From NCBI GenBank assembly GCA_014799985.1, contig JAAVGZ010000089.1, positions 35,165-68,686 on the forward strand: a stretch of DNA of 33,522 nucleotides, given 5' to 3'. The notes under the pieces are model-generated. The model did not search any database and had not been told where the DNA came from. It worked only from the letters and a program-made list of their open reading frames with translations. The stretch comes from Helicobacter sp. (GTDB lineage: Bacteria > Campylobacterota > Campylobacteria > Campylobacterales > Helicobacteraceae). A program made the translations under genes and the position numbers. This document shows, in pieces, positions 8,609 to 18,698 of this stretch (the first letter of the stretch is position 1; each line of letters opens with the position of its first letter).

Positions 8609-9178
8609 ATGGTCAAAGGTCGACAAAGCAATTTAAAGATATTTGAAATCGAGCCATGCGAGGAAAGTCGACTTATGGAATATATCAGCCGCAATTGCGT
8701 TTTGTTGCAGAATTTTTTGCTTCTACTTTCGCAAGAAATCACGCCAACACTTGTTGCCTTTCTCGAAGAACGTGGATTGTTGTTTATGGAATCCAAAACC
8801 CTCGAAAAGCTCAAACGTCCTGCCAAAAAGCAAGAATCTACCTCTATGATAGACGATGTGCTTGAGCACCAACCCGACTCAAAGACGACCCAAGCGCAGA
8901 TTCTCAATCGCATTATCCGCAGCGGCGAGGAGATTATATGCGAGGGCGATTTGATTGTCTATGGGCGTATCAACAGCGGGGCGCGCATTTATGCCAAAGG
9001 CAATCTCCAAATCTATGGCGAAGTTGACGGCGCTGTGGAATGCGAGGGCGAGTTTGTGTTGCTCACCAAAATCGGGCAGGGCAGCGTGCTCTTTGCGGGC
9101 GAGTTTCTCGACCCGAGTATGTTTGACGGCAACAAAAAGGCAACATTCAAAGACGGCAGAGTACTCGAGATTGTCTAA
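8609..9178 (+). CDS. minC: Septum site-determining protein MinC
   Basis: MinC inhibits FtsZ polymerisation away from mid-cell, with MinD as membrane partner. The 189-residue protein has a divergent N-terminal domain (about 1-75), a charged linker (about 76-105), and a clear MinC C-terminal beta-helix: RSGEEIICEGDLIVYGRINSG, then GNLQIYGEVDG and LFAGEF. The repeated G-x-[LI]-x-[VI]-YG rungs are diagnostic. A frame is open far upstream inside the M23 gene, but ATG 8609 has AGAGGAA in front, giving a protein of usual Campylobacterota length. Bactofilins also have hydrophobic beta-helix rungs; I considered and dropped that, because the GDLIVYG/GNLQIYG pattern and the N-terminal domain fit MinC. 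It overlaps folB tail to tail by four bases. GC is low (about 41% in counted lines 8641-8820). minD and minE are not in the window. Confidence 0.9.
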   Translation: MVKGRQSNLKIFEIEPCEESRLMEYISRNCVLLQNFLLLLSQEITPTLVAFLEERGLLFMESKTLEKLKRPAKKQESTSMIDDVLEHQPDSKTTQAQILNRIIRSGEEIICEGDLIVYGRINSGARIYAKGNLQIYGEVDGAVECEGEFVLLTKIGQGSVLFAGEFLDPSMFDGNKKATFKDGRVLEIV

Positions 9179-9525
9179 ATTTTGAATTTTTGCGTGAGGC
9201 AAAGCGACACATTGCAATTATCAAAAATATGCGGCTTGATGATTTCAATCTCGGAACGATAGATAATCGGAAACAAATCTTTCAAGCCTTGCGTGAGAAA
9301 AACAACACCCTCTTCGAGCTTCTTAAATTGCTTGCGTTGGATTGTCGTTATCAAATAGTCTTTGACAAGAGAATAATCGATAAAAACATCGCTTTTGCAT
9401 TGATAATAAAGCGTGCAATTCACGACAACGCGTTGCGGTTTTTCGCGCTCGATTGGCAATAGTCCAATGATTGTATCAAACGTCAAATTGCGAACTTTGA
9501 CTGCCATTTCTTGTTTGATTTTCAT
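9175..9525 (-). CDS. folB: Dihydroneopterin aldolase-like protein FolB
   Basis: FolB cleaves 7,8-dihydroneopterin to 6-hydroxymethyl-7,8-dihydropterin in folate synthesis. The 116-residue protein fits the family length. It shows the substrate-binding segment IGLLPIEREKPQRVVVN (residues 20-36), DYSLVKDYL with the conserved Tyr51, and the catalytic-Lys segment EIIKP (Lys97). ATG 9525 is preceded by GGAGAGACT. It is second after plsY, eight bases downstream of it, and probably belongs to the queF-plsY-folB run behind gyrB. queF and folB both act in pterin/deazapurine metabolism, while plsY is a phospholipid gene. The sequence is divergent from enterobacterial FolB and AT-richer (one counted line was 37% GC) than plsY. 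Confidence 0.8.
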   Translation of the reverse strand: MKIKQEMAVKVRNLTFDTIIGLLPIEREKPQRVVVNCTLYYQCKSDVFIDYSLVKDYLITTIQRKQFKKLEEGVVFLTQGLKDLFPIIYRSEIEIIKPHIFDNCNVSLCLTQKFKI

Positions 9526-9533
9526 AGTCTCTC

Positions 9534-10193
9534 CTATACGATTTTTTGTTCTTTGCCTTGCAGGATTCGTTGGATATTTGGGAGATGTTTCCAGACAATC
9601 ACCACAGCGATGATGATAATCGGCGCATGGGATTCAATCTCTGGAATCGTGGGATTCAGAAAGGCATGGCTGACCAAAAACCCGCCCAAGCCCGCGAGAG
9701 ACGCGAGCGAAGAAATCTTGCTCCACTTGCCAACAACAAACCATGCCAAGAGCCCGAGCATTGCCTCAATCGGCAGCAAAACGAGCATCACGCCCACGCC
9801 TGTGGCGATTCCCTTGCCGCCGTCAAACTTCAGAAACGGGCTATAACAATGCCCAACCACGCTCAAAACGGCAATACTCCATTGCACATCTGCCCCCAAG
9901 TCGCATGCGCGCGCAGCGAGAATGACGCCCGCGCCCTTGAATGCGTCCAAAATGACCGTGAGCAGCGCAATCCTCTTCGCATGCGCGATGTTTTTTTGTT
10001 GCAACGCACGCAAGACATTCGTTGCGCCAATGCTGCCGCTGCCGACCTTGCGCAAATCGATTCCATAGAAAAGCCGCAGAATCACGAGCCCAAACGGAAT
10101 CCCGCCGACACAATAGGCGATGAGATAGAATTGGAAATTCTGATTCCCCAACAGCCACGAAGCCGTGTCGAGCAACCACCCAAGAAGATTCAT
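9534..10193 (-). CDS. plsY: Acyl-phosphate:glycerol-3-phosphate acyltransferase PlsY
   Basis: PlsY makes lysophosphatidic acid from acyl phosphate and glycerol-3-phosphate at the inner membrane, the first step of phospholipid synthesis. The 219-residue protein has about five transmembrane helices and the three signature loops: GGIPFG followed by KVGSGSIGATNVLRAL (phosphate-binding), GHCYSPFLKFDGGKGIATGVG, and the C-terminal WKHLPNIQRILQGKE. ATG 10193 overlaps the queF stop as ATGA, so it is translationally coupled. The second acyltransferase of the pathway, plsC, is also in the window at 26156-26914. Confidence 0.95.
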   Translation of the reverse strand: MNLLGWLLDTASWLLGNQNFQFYLIAYCVGGIPFGLVILRLFYGIDLRKVGSGSIGATNVLRALQQKNIAHAKRIALLTVILDAFKGAGVILAARACDLGADVQWSIAVLSVVGHCYSPFLKFDGGKGIATGVGVMLVLLPIEAMLGLLAWFVVGKWSKISSLASLAGLGGFLVSHAFLNPTIPEIESHAPIIIIAVVIVWKHLPNIQRILQGKEQKIV

Positions 10194-10567
10194 CGCTGCT
10201 CCTCGCTGTTAATCTCGATAATGGTATGCACATTGCCGCGTGGGTTGAAATCGGCGCGGACAAGGAGCTTCTTGGGCGCAAGCTTCTCCCACAGAAGCGC
10301 ATAGATTTCGTTGATGCTGTCCTCGTGGCTGATGTAGCGATTCCGAAACGAGTTAATGTAGAGCTTGAGCGCCTTGAGCTCGACAACGAAACGCGCGGGC
10401 GCATAGCTCACAAAGATGCTCGCATAGTCGGGGTAGCCGCTGCGCGGGCAGAGGCACGAGAACTCGGGCAATGTGATGTTGATTGTGTAGAATCGCTCAT
10501 GCTTGTTCTCCCACAGCTCGATGCTTTGCGGGTCGAAGTTGGAAATTTCTAGCTCACCATAGCGCAT
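10190..10567 (-). CDS. queF: NADPH-dependent 7-cyano-7-deazaguanine reductase QueF
   Basis: QueF reduces preQ0 to preQ1, in the cytoplasm, for queuosine modification of tRNA. The 125-residue protein is the short, single-domain (YkvM) type. The active-site segment EFSCLCPRSGYPDYA holds the nucleophile Cys40 and the general acid Asp47; a second Cys at position 38 replaces the Ser found in many homologues. NADPH/dimer motifs VVELKALKLYINSFRN and the C-terminal FNPRGNVHT are present. The ATG is eight bases after the gyrB stop, with only a weak ribosome binding site (TTTAGG), so it may depend on translation of gyrB. Confidence 0.93.
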   Translation of the reverse strand: MRYGELEISNFDPQSIELWENKHERFYTINITLPEFSCLCPRSGYPDYASIFVSYAPARFVVELKALKLYINSFRNRYISHEDSINEIYALLWEKLAPKKLLVRADFNPRGNVHTIIEINSEEQR

Positions 10568-10575
10568 AAAATAGC

Positions 10576-14009
<3,434 letters not shown>

Positions 14010-14020
14010 ATAGTATGTCC

Positions 14021-14154
14021 TTTAATTTAAAGATTTCTTTTTTAGTAGTAGGGGACGTGAAAATGTGAAAAACCCTTCATTGATTGGGCACAGCCGCTCC
14101 ATCTATCGTGAAATACATGGGACAAATCGCCGATGTTGCGCCCTTCTGTTCACA
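14021..14154. other. Candidate oriC2: DnaA boxes and AT-rich tract between dnaA and dnaN
   Basis: The 177-base gap between dnaN and dnaA has four sequences like the Helicobacter DnaA box TTATTCACA: TTTTTCACA (14064-14072, minus, 8 of 9), ATTTTCACG (14056-14064, minus), TATTTCACG (14107-14115, minus) and CTGTTCACA (14146-14154, plus, 7 of 9). A 30-base tract, 14021-14050, has only four G/C and could be the unwinding element. H. pylori has a bipartite origin whose second part, with the unwinding element, lies downstream of dnaA; the placement here agrees. Only one box is strong, so this is the weaker of the two clusters. Confidence 0.55.
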
Positions 14155-14165
14155 GCCATTCAAAA

Positions 14166-14183
14166 GCGCATTGTAGCATATTT
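14166..14183 (-). promoter_or_regulatory. dnaN promoter (extended -10)
   Basis: On the minus strand the sequence reads AAATATGCTACAATGCGC, with -10 TACAAT at 14175-14170 and a TGC just before it. It begins a few bases after the dnaA stop. It matches the dnaA promoter at 17 of 18 positions and the ssrA promoter at 16 of 18. Confidence 0.65.
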
Positions 14184-14186
14184 TTG

Positions 14187-15482
14187 TTAGTTTTTCAGCC
14201 GAATCTTGCTCTGCAGCTCTTCGAGCTTGAGCTTGAAATCCTTGTTGGTCTTAATCTCGGTTTCGATGGCTTTGTATGCTTTGCTCACGGAGCTATGGTC
14301 TTTCATGCCCAAGCCCTGCGCGATTGATGGCATCGAGTTGGGCGTGAGCAGGCGCGCGAGGTAGATGACGATTCTACGCGAAAGCACGATTTTCTTGCGC
14401 TTTGATTTGCTGCTAATCTCGGAGGGCTTGATGTTGAAATCGAGCGCCACGGTGTCGATGATTCTCTCTAACGTGATGTTTGTGCTTTCCTCGACAATGT
14501 GCTCCTTGAGCTGCTGCCGCGCAAACTCGAGCGTGATGTCCTGCCCGATGATGTTCGCGGCGACATTGAGTTGCAAGATGTTCCCGCCAATCTCGCGAAT
14601 GTTGTTGTTGATGTTTGTCGCGATGAACTCAATCACATCGTTGGTCAGAAAGATTTTATCACGTTGGCAGATGTTCTTGATAATGCGAATCTTCGTTTCG
14701 AGCTCGGGTTGCAGAATCTCGCACACAAGCCCCGAGAGAAATCGGCTCTTGAGCCGCTCATCGAGCTTGTCGATGTATTTTGGGTGCTTGTCTGATGTCA
14801 TCACAATCTGCTTTCTGTTGTTGTGCAGCTCCTCGAAGGTGTGGAAAAACTCTTCTTGCAGCATATCCTTGCCTTTGGAGGCGAAAAACTGAATGTCATC
14901 AATCAATAGATAGTCGTTCGAGCGGTATTTTTCTTTGAATCTATCCATCGTCTTGTTGCGCAGATGATGCACGAAGTCGTTCAAGAATTGCTCGCTTGTT
15001 ACATAATTCACGCTCTTGTTGTGGCTCACATAGTTGCCAATCGCGTTCAGCAGGTGCGTTTTGCCAAGCCCCGTGCCGCCATAAATCAGCAGCGGATTGA
15101 ACTTCGCCTGATGTTTGGCGACATTCGAGGCGGCGTTGTGCGCCATGCGGTTCGAGCCGCCGACAACGAAGTTTTCAAATGTACATGTGAAATCGAGAAT
15201 GCTCGTGCGCTTGACATTTTTTTGCTTCGGCGGCGACTTTTTTTGGGTCGCGAGGATAATCTCGACCGTTGTCGTGTTGCCGTTGCGCAGCTCGAAAAGA
15301 TGCGCGATTCGCTGCATGTATTTCGTGCGCACCCAGTTGGCGATGAGGATATTGGGCGCGCTGAACACGGCGTGGCTGCTTGAGCTCATCTCCTCGATGT
15401 ATTGCAGCTGCCTAAGGTAGTGCTCGTACTCGACTTCCGAGATTTCGTCTTTGAGTTGTTCCAAAATTTCTTTGCTTTGCAT
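14187..15482 (-). CDS. dnaA: Chromosomal replication initiator protein DnaA
   Basis: DnaA binds DnaA boxes at oriC and melts the origin when loaded with ATP. The 431-residue protein has a short domain I (about 1-75), a brief linker, and an AAA+ domain with Walker A GGTGLGKTH (135-143) and Walker B LLIDDIQFF. The C-terminal DNA-binding domain carries the signature region SRRIVIYLARLLTPNSMPSIAQ and GMKDHSSVSKAYKAI. The frame is open to 15527, but ATG 15482 has AAAGGACATC before it and starts MQSKEILEQL, as expected for domain I. The promoter is at 15546-15551, and three phased DnaA boxes lie in the leader, suggesting autoregulation as well as origin function. Confidence 0.98.
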   Translation of the reverse strand: MQSKEILEQLKDEISEVEYEHYLRQLQYIEEMSSSSHAVFSAPNILIANWVRTKYMQRIAHLFELRNGNTTTVEIILATQKKSPPKQKNVKRTSILDFTCTFENFVVGGSNRMAHNAASNVAKHQAKFNPLLIYGGTGLGKTHLLNAIGNYVSHNKSVNYVTSEQFLNDFVHHLRNKTMDRFKEKYRSNDYLLIDDIQFFASKGKDMLQEEFFHTFEELHNNRKQIVMTSDKHPKYIDKLDERLKSRFLSGLVCEILQPELETKIRIIKNICQRDKIFLTNDVIEFIATNINNNIREIGGNILQLNVAANIIGQDITLEFARQQLKEHIVEESTNITLERIIDTVALDFNIKPSEISSKSKRKKIVLSRRIVIYLARLLTPNSMPSIAQGLGMKDHSSVSKAYKAIETEIKTNKDFKLKLEELQSKIRLKN

Positions 15483-15496
15483 GATGTCCTTTGAGA

Positions 15497-15613
15497 CGTG
15501 AATAACGCAATTCACAGATGTGAACAAATCGGCAGTTCAGCGCGCATTATAGCATATTTGGCTAGAATCTGCCGACAAACCATGTGAACAACAAGGGAAA
15601 AGGCTGTGAATAA
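15497..15613. other. Candidate oriC1: five DnaA boxes upstream of dnaA
   Basis: Boxes of the TTATTCACA type are TTATTCACG (15497-15505, minus), CAATTCACA (15508-15516, plus), TTGTTCACA (15519-15527, minus), TTGTTCACA (15583-15591, minus) and a perfect TTATTCACA (15605-15613, minus). All share the core TTCAC. The first three begin exactly 11 bases apart and the last two 22 apart, so they face the same side of the helix within each group. The dnaA -10 lies between the groups and the last box covers the ruvC start codon. This is what an upstream half of a Helicobacter-type bipartite origin should look like. Confidence 0.78.
15542..15559 (-). promoter_or_regulatory. dnaA promoter (extended -10)
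   Basis: The minus strand reads AAATATGCTATAATGCGC with a perfect TATAAT at 15551-15546, preceded by TGC and followed by a GC-rich stretch. It is about 64 bases before the dnaA ATG. No good -35 is seen, in line with the clade. Confidence 0.7.
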
Positions 15614-16094
15614 TGCAGGAAATGTGATTCTCGGAATCGACCCGGGCAGTCGCAATTGCGGCTATTGCGTACTGCACGCAAAGCCACGTGCGCAAAGCAT
15701 TCTCGAGGCGGGGCTCATCAGGATTCATGAGCGAATCTTGCAACATCAGATTCTCGAGCTTTGCGAGGGAATCGAGCTCATCTTGCGCCAACATCGGATT
15801 GATTGTGTCGCGATTGAGGACATTTTCTATGCCTACAATCCCCAAACCGTGCTCAAGCTCGCCCAGTTTCGCGGCGCGCTGTCGCTCAAGATTTTGCAAG
15901 AAATTGGCAATTTCGCCGAATACACGCCGTTGCAGGTCAAAAAGGCGCTCACGGGCAATGGCAAGGCGAAAAAGGAGCAGGTTGCGTTCATGGTCAAGCG
16001 GATTCTTGGAATCAAGGGCGACATCAAGCCGCTTGATGTAACGGACGCCATCGCTGTGGCGCTCACGCATAGCCAGCGGCTGAAGTTGTGGTGA
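15606..16094 (+). CDS. ruvC: Holliday junction resolvase RuvC
   Basis: RuvC cuts Holliday junctions during recombination, working with RuvAB. The 162-residue protein has the RNase H-like fold and all four acidic catalytic residues: Asp12 ([11 protein letters not shown]), Glu71 ([16 protein letters not shown]), Asp144 and Asp147 ([12 protein letters not shown]). Their positions match E. coli Asp7, Glu66, Asp138 and Asp141 within five or six residues. The start is GTG 15606, preceded by AAGGGAAAAGG; the perfect DnaA box 15605-15613 covers this start codon, so DnaA binding may limit ruvC expression. It is transcribed away from dnaA. Confidence 0.96.
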   Translation: MNNAGNVILGIDPGSRNCGYCVLHAKPRAQSILEAGLIRIHERILQHQILELCEGIELILRQHRIDCVAIEDIFYAYNPQTVLKLAQFRGALSLKILQEIGNFAEYTPLQVKKALTGNGKAKKEQVAFMVKRILGIKGDIKPLDVTDAIAVALTHSQRLKLW

Positions 16095-16123
16095 GAGTCA
16101 TGAATTTTCGGAGAATTTACTAT

Positions 16124-16226
16124 CGTCATTGCGAGCGAGCAGCGCGAGCGCGGCAACCAACCGTGTGCGAAGCTAGAATCATGGGGATTCTTTGCTTGTT
16201 GATTGCTTCGCTTTGCTCGCAATGAC
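16124..16226. repeat. REP/MITE-like palindromic repeat, copy 1
   Basis: This 103-base imperfect palindrome is bounded by 12-base inverted ends GTCATTGCGAGC / GCTCGCAATGAC (16126-16137, 16215-16226). An inner hairpin AGAATC-GATTCT lies near the centre. It is about 92% identical to the copy at 16671-16774. It has no coding capacity of its own, although translations of it appear at the ends of spurious frames. Widely distributed bacterial repeats share the TCATTGCGAG end; the mobilising enzyme is not in the window. Confidence 0.8.
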
Positions 16227-16232
16227 AATTGG

Positions 16233-16265
16233 AATCTTGTCATGTTGAGCGTAGCGAAACATCTC
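16233..16265. repeat. Short repeat with CATGTTGAGCGTAGCGAAACAT core
   Basis: The sequence around GTTGAGCGTAGCGAAAC is imperfectly palindromic. A related sequence, ATTGAGCGCTAGCGAAAT, lies at 21869-21886, in each case beside a copy of the TCATTGCGAG repeat. I treat it as a companion repeat of the same mobile family rather than a gene part. Confidence 0.5.
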
Positions 16266-16295
16266 TTTGCGATTCCATTCTTCGTATATTTCGTC

Positions 16296-16390
16296 AAGGG
16301 GGACAGGGGGGCTACTTGCCATAGCAAGCACGAAGTGCTTGCGTGTCATGATAGTCTCCCCCCTATCCCCCTAAAATCCCCCAAACCCCC
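16296..16390. repeat. G-tract inverted repeat with a nested hairpin and a G-quadruplex motif (minus strand)
   Basis: The left arm, GGGGG ACA GGGGGG (16298-16311), pairs with CCCCCC TAT CCCCC (16358-16371) with one mismatch. Between them is a perfect hairpin GCAAGCAC-GAA-GTGCTTGC (16324-16342). The right end has four C tracts (16358-16363, 16367-16371, 16378-16382, 16386-16390), so the minus strand has four runs of five or six G with loops of 3, 6 and 3 bases: a textbook quadruplex pattern. Confidence 0.75.
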
Positions 16391-16592
16391 TCACGCCTCT
16401 TAATTGTGCGTTGCACTTGCATATGTCATAGTCCACAGCGCATGCGTCAACGTTATGCCTACGGCTCGAACATTGCCGCTGTACACTGTGGTAGGGATAT
16501 ATTGCATCGGTGAGCAAAGGAAAATCAAAAATAGCAGACTCCAAAGCGGCGCTGTGCTATGGCTTCGCCATAGCTTTGCGCGCGCTTTTTCT
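16391..16592. other. Intergenic sequence without a convincing gene
   Basis: No frame here has a ribosome binding site plus recognisable protein. The only structure is a perfect hairpin CTATGGC-TTC-GCCATAG (about 16557-16573). An open frame from 16404 to 16805 exists, but it runs through two repeat copies and I do not call it. Confidence 0.6.
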
Positions 16593-16643
16593 GGGGATTC
16601 CTTGCTCGTTGATTGCTTCGAGGCTAGCGCCTCTCGCAATGAC
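16593..16643. repeat. Half copy of the palindromic repeat
   Basis: This matches the right half of the 103-base repeat (GGGGATTC, CTCGTTGATTGCTTCG, CTCGCAATGAC) but has its own short hairpin GAGGC-TAGC-GCCTC instead of the longer stem. A similar half copy is at 21906-21942 with GAGGC-TAA-GCCTC. Confidence 0.65.
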
Positions 16644-16670
16644 AAAAATAGCGCATACAAAAATATCTAT

Positions 16671-16774
16671 CGTCATTGCGAGCGAGCGGCGCGAGTGCGG
16701 CAACCAACCGTATACGAAGCTAGAATCATGAGGATTCTATGCTCGTTGATTGCTTCGCTCACGCTCGCAATGAC
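16671..16774. repeat. REP/MITE-like palindromic repeat, copy 2
   Basis: This 104-base copy of the repeat at 16124-16226 has the same 12-base ends (16672-16683 and 16763-16774) and about eight differences in total, some compensating across the stem. A minimal GTCATT...AATGAC hairpin (about 16784-16806) follows immediately. Confidence 0.8.
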
Positions 16775-16920
16775 ACAAGAACATGTCATTTTTGCCTCGC
16801 AATGACGGATAGAAACTGCTTACAATGATAAATAGGCTTGACTCGCGATGATAAATAGAATCGGAGAAACGTTCGGGCAAGAATCGTCAGAAAGAGTTTT
16901 GCGGTTGTGTCGCGAGGTTA

Positions 16921-16939
16921 CAGCCCCGAAGCGGGGCTG
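16921..16939 (-). terminator. Hairpin downstream of flaA, possible terminator
   Basis: CAGCCCCG-AAG-CGGGGCTG makes a perfect 8-base-pair stem 11 bases past the flaA stop. It is not followed by a T run on the minus strand, so it may act as an mRNA 3'-end stabiliser rather than an intrinsic terminator. Confidence 0.5.
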
Positions 16940-16949
16940 AAACGGGAGG

Positions 16950-18476
16950 TTAGTTCAAAAGCTGCATGATGTTTTGCTGAATCGCGTTAGACTGGCTAAG
17001 CGCATAGTTGCCGCTTTGGGCAAGGAGGTTCAGCTTGGTGAATGTCGAGCTCTCCTCGGCGAAGTCGGTCTCGCGGATTTGCGATTCTGCCGCTTTGACG
17101 TTGACTTGTGTAATCGTGATGTTGTTGAGCGTGCTTAGCATCTGTTGTTGCACAGAACCAAGGTCGGCACGAATGCTATCGAGCTGCTTAATCGCGCTCT
17201 CGGCGATGTTCATCACCGTCATCGCGCCGCGCAAGGTTGTTACGCCCGCGCTCATTCCCAGCGCATTGTCGCGTGTTGCCACAGCCTCGTTGGGGTTTGC
17301 GCCCATCGCCGAAGCCTTGTTAGCGTCCCAAGCGTTGAGCGTGCCGCGCAAGTTCACGCTTGTTTGCGCAACGGCTTGATTCGAATCAAAGCCAGTAAAT
17401 TGAATACCCGTACCCGTTATGCGAATGTCGCTCGCATCGAGCTTGGTGAGTGTAAGGCGACCGCCAAAGAAAGTGCCGTCTGCCACACCCATGATTGCAC
17501 TGAAGTCGATTGCGGTGCCCGCTGTGTCATAGGCTGAACCTGTTACTTGGATTCCGCGTCCATCGAGCGCGGTGAGGTGCAAGCGCCCGTGGTAGTCGAC
17601 CGAAGCCTGCACGCCTGTTTCCTCTTTGCGTGCGTTAATCGCGTTAATCAGCTTGCCGTCTCGGTCATTATCGACAATGTCGGTGAGCGCCCCGATATTC
17701 ACGCCGTTAATTGTGAGCCCGCAAATTGCCGCCGCTGCCATGACCGCGCCGCTTCCTGTGGTCTCGACCACGAAGCTCGCCTTGAGCCCGCCGAGCGCAT
17801 CGGAGTTTTTGTTGATGACTTCTGCCAAAGCGCCCACGCCTGTGCCCGCAGATGTCGAAATCACGACAGATTCGAGCACCACGCTCTTGTTGCCCTGCAC
17901 AGCATCGACTTGCAATGTAACGGTTCCTTGCGCTGTAACGACTTGCCCGGTCTCTACGCGCACATGCCCGATTTTATCGGAAGTGGTTGGACCAATGCTC
18001 GCTTTGATGCTTTGGTTAGAATACGCACCGACTTGAAATTCTTTGTTGGTGAATGTCCCTGACAAGAGCGCGAGCCCGTTGAAGCTCGTGGTTTGCCCGA
18101 TGTTGTCGAGCGAGCCGATGAGTCGCGTGATGTCTGCTTGAATCGCAGTCCTTGTTTTTGTGGTTTGCCCGTCTTGTGCTGCTTGCACAGCTTTGGTTTT
18201 GATGGTGTCGAGGATTTTAATCTGCTCGTCCATCGCCTTGTCGGCAATCTGGATAATCCCCATACCATCGTTGGTGTTGCGGATTGCTTGCCCGAGCGAG
18301 TTGGCTTGAGAACGCAAGCTGTCGGCAATCGCCATACCTGAAGCATCGTCTGCTGCTTTGTTGATTCGAAGCCCTGAACTCAATTTTTCCAAAGAATCCT
18401 TGAGTGCGTTTTGAGTAAATGTACCCTGCGCGCGTGAATTAAGCGCGTGAACGTTTGTGTTGATATTGAAAGGCAT
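16950..18476 (-). CDS. flaA: Flagellin, FlaA type
   Basis: This is a structural subunit of the flagellar filament. The 508-residue protein is the usual length for Helicobacter FlaA. The N-terminal D0/D1 block includes [20 protein letters not shown] and [20 protein letters not shown]; the C-terminal D1/D0 block includes [21 protein letters not shown] and ends QQNIMQLLN. The D2/D3 centre is divergent. The segment around residues 88-103 ([17 protein letters not shown]) carries the Campylobacterota replacement of the TLR5-recognised sequence, so poor TLR5 activation is expected. Cys252 in the surface-exposed middle (AAICGLTI) is unusual, since flagellins rarely contain cysteine. ATG 18476 has a weak AGGGG upstream. 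A sigma-28 promoter lies about 115 bases upstream. No flagellin chaperone or second flagellin is adjacent. Confidence 0.96.
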   Translation of the reverse strand: MPFNINTNVHALNSRAQGTFTQNALKDSLEKLSSGLRINKAADDASGMAIADSLRSQANSLGQAIRNTNDGMGIIQIADKAMDEQIKILDTIKTKAVQAAQDGQTTKTRTAIQADITRLIGSLDNIGQTTSFNGLALLSGTFTNKEFQVGAYSNQSIKASIGPTTSDKIGHVRVETGQVVTAQGTVTLQVDAVQGNKSVVLESVVISTSAGTGVGALAEVINKNSDALGGLKASFVVETTGSGAVMAAAAICGLTINGVNIGALTDIVDNDRDGKLINAINARKEETGVQASVDYHGRLHLTALDGRGIQVTGSAYDTAGTAIDFSAIMGVADGTFFGGRLTLTKLDASDIRITGTGIQFTGFDSNQAVAQTSVNLRGTLNAWDANKASAMGANPNEAVATRDNALGMSAGVTTLRGAMTVMNIAESAIKQLDSIRADLGSVQQQMLSTLNNITITQVNVKAAESQIRETDFAEESSTFTKLNLLAQSGNYALSQSNAIQQNIMQLLN

Positions 18477-18592
18477 AGTGTACCCCTAAGATTGAATTTT
18501 GGGGATGTCCTTATCGAGAGAGTGGCAGCTCATAGCAGTCATTGCGAGCTTGCGCAGTCAAAGTGGGTGTCCTTACCACATCTACATAAGCA

Positions 18593-18620
18593 ATATCGGC
18601 AGTGCACAAAAAAGTTAAAT
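18593..18620 (-). promoter_or_regulatory. Sigma-28 (FliA) promoter for flaA
   Basis: The minus strand has GCCGATAT at 18600-18593, one base from the sigma-28 -10 consensus GCCGATAA. A TTTAACTT sequence lies 11 bases upstream (about 18612-18619) as a weak -35. FlaA of Helicobacter is sigma-28 controlled. The leader to the ATG would be about 110 bases and contains a 12-base repeat end at 18538-18549. Confidence 0.7.
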
Positions 18621-18665
18621 AGAAAAAGCGAGATTCTTGCAATTTTTTTGCTGCTTTTTTGACGT

Positions 18666-18692
18666 TGCCCTGCGGGAGGGGCTTGCAGGGCA
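18666..18692 (-). terminator. Hairpin after msbA, possible terminator
   Basis: TGCCCTGC / GCAGGGCA forms an 8-base-pair stem with an 11-base loop, starting seven bases after the msbA stop. No T run follows, so intrinsic termination is doubtful. Confidence 0.4.
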
Positions 18693-18698
18693 CAAAAT

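Noticed and set aside
8609-9178. Bactofilin (CcmA) for the gene after the M23 peptidase
   Set aside because: Tempting because csd1 and ccmA are neighbours in H. pylori, but the GDLIVYG/GNLQIYG rungs and a separate N-terminal domain fit MinC.
14010-14186. tRNA or small RNA gene in the dnaA-dnaN gap
   Set aside because: No cloverleaf or CCA end; the DnaA boxes and dnaN leader account for the conserved-looking sequence.
16298-16390. G/C runs as phase-variable tracts
   Set aside because: Runs are only five or six bases and outside any reading frame or obvious promoter, so slippage would have no clear target.
16124-16774. Possible CRISPR array from repeated units
   Set aside because: Two copies of 103 bases and a half copy with irregular spacing and a long palindrome; no constant short repeat with spacers and no cas genes.
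16404-16805. 133-codon open frame between ruvC and flaA
   Set aside because: It passes through two copies of the palindromic repeat, and its second half is mostly a translation of that repeat; no ribosome binding site.
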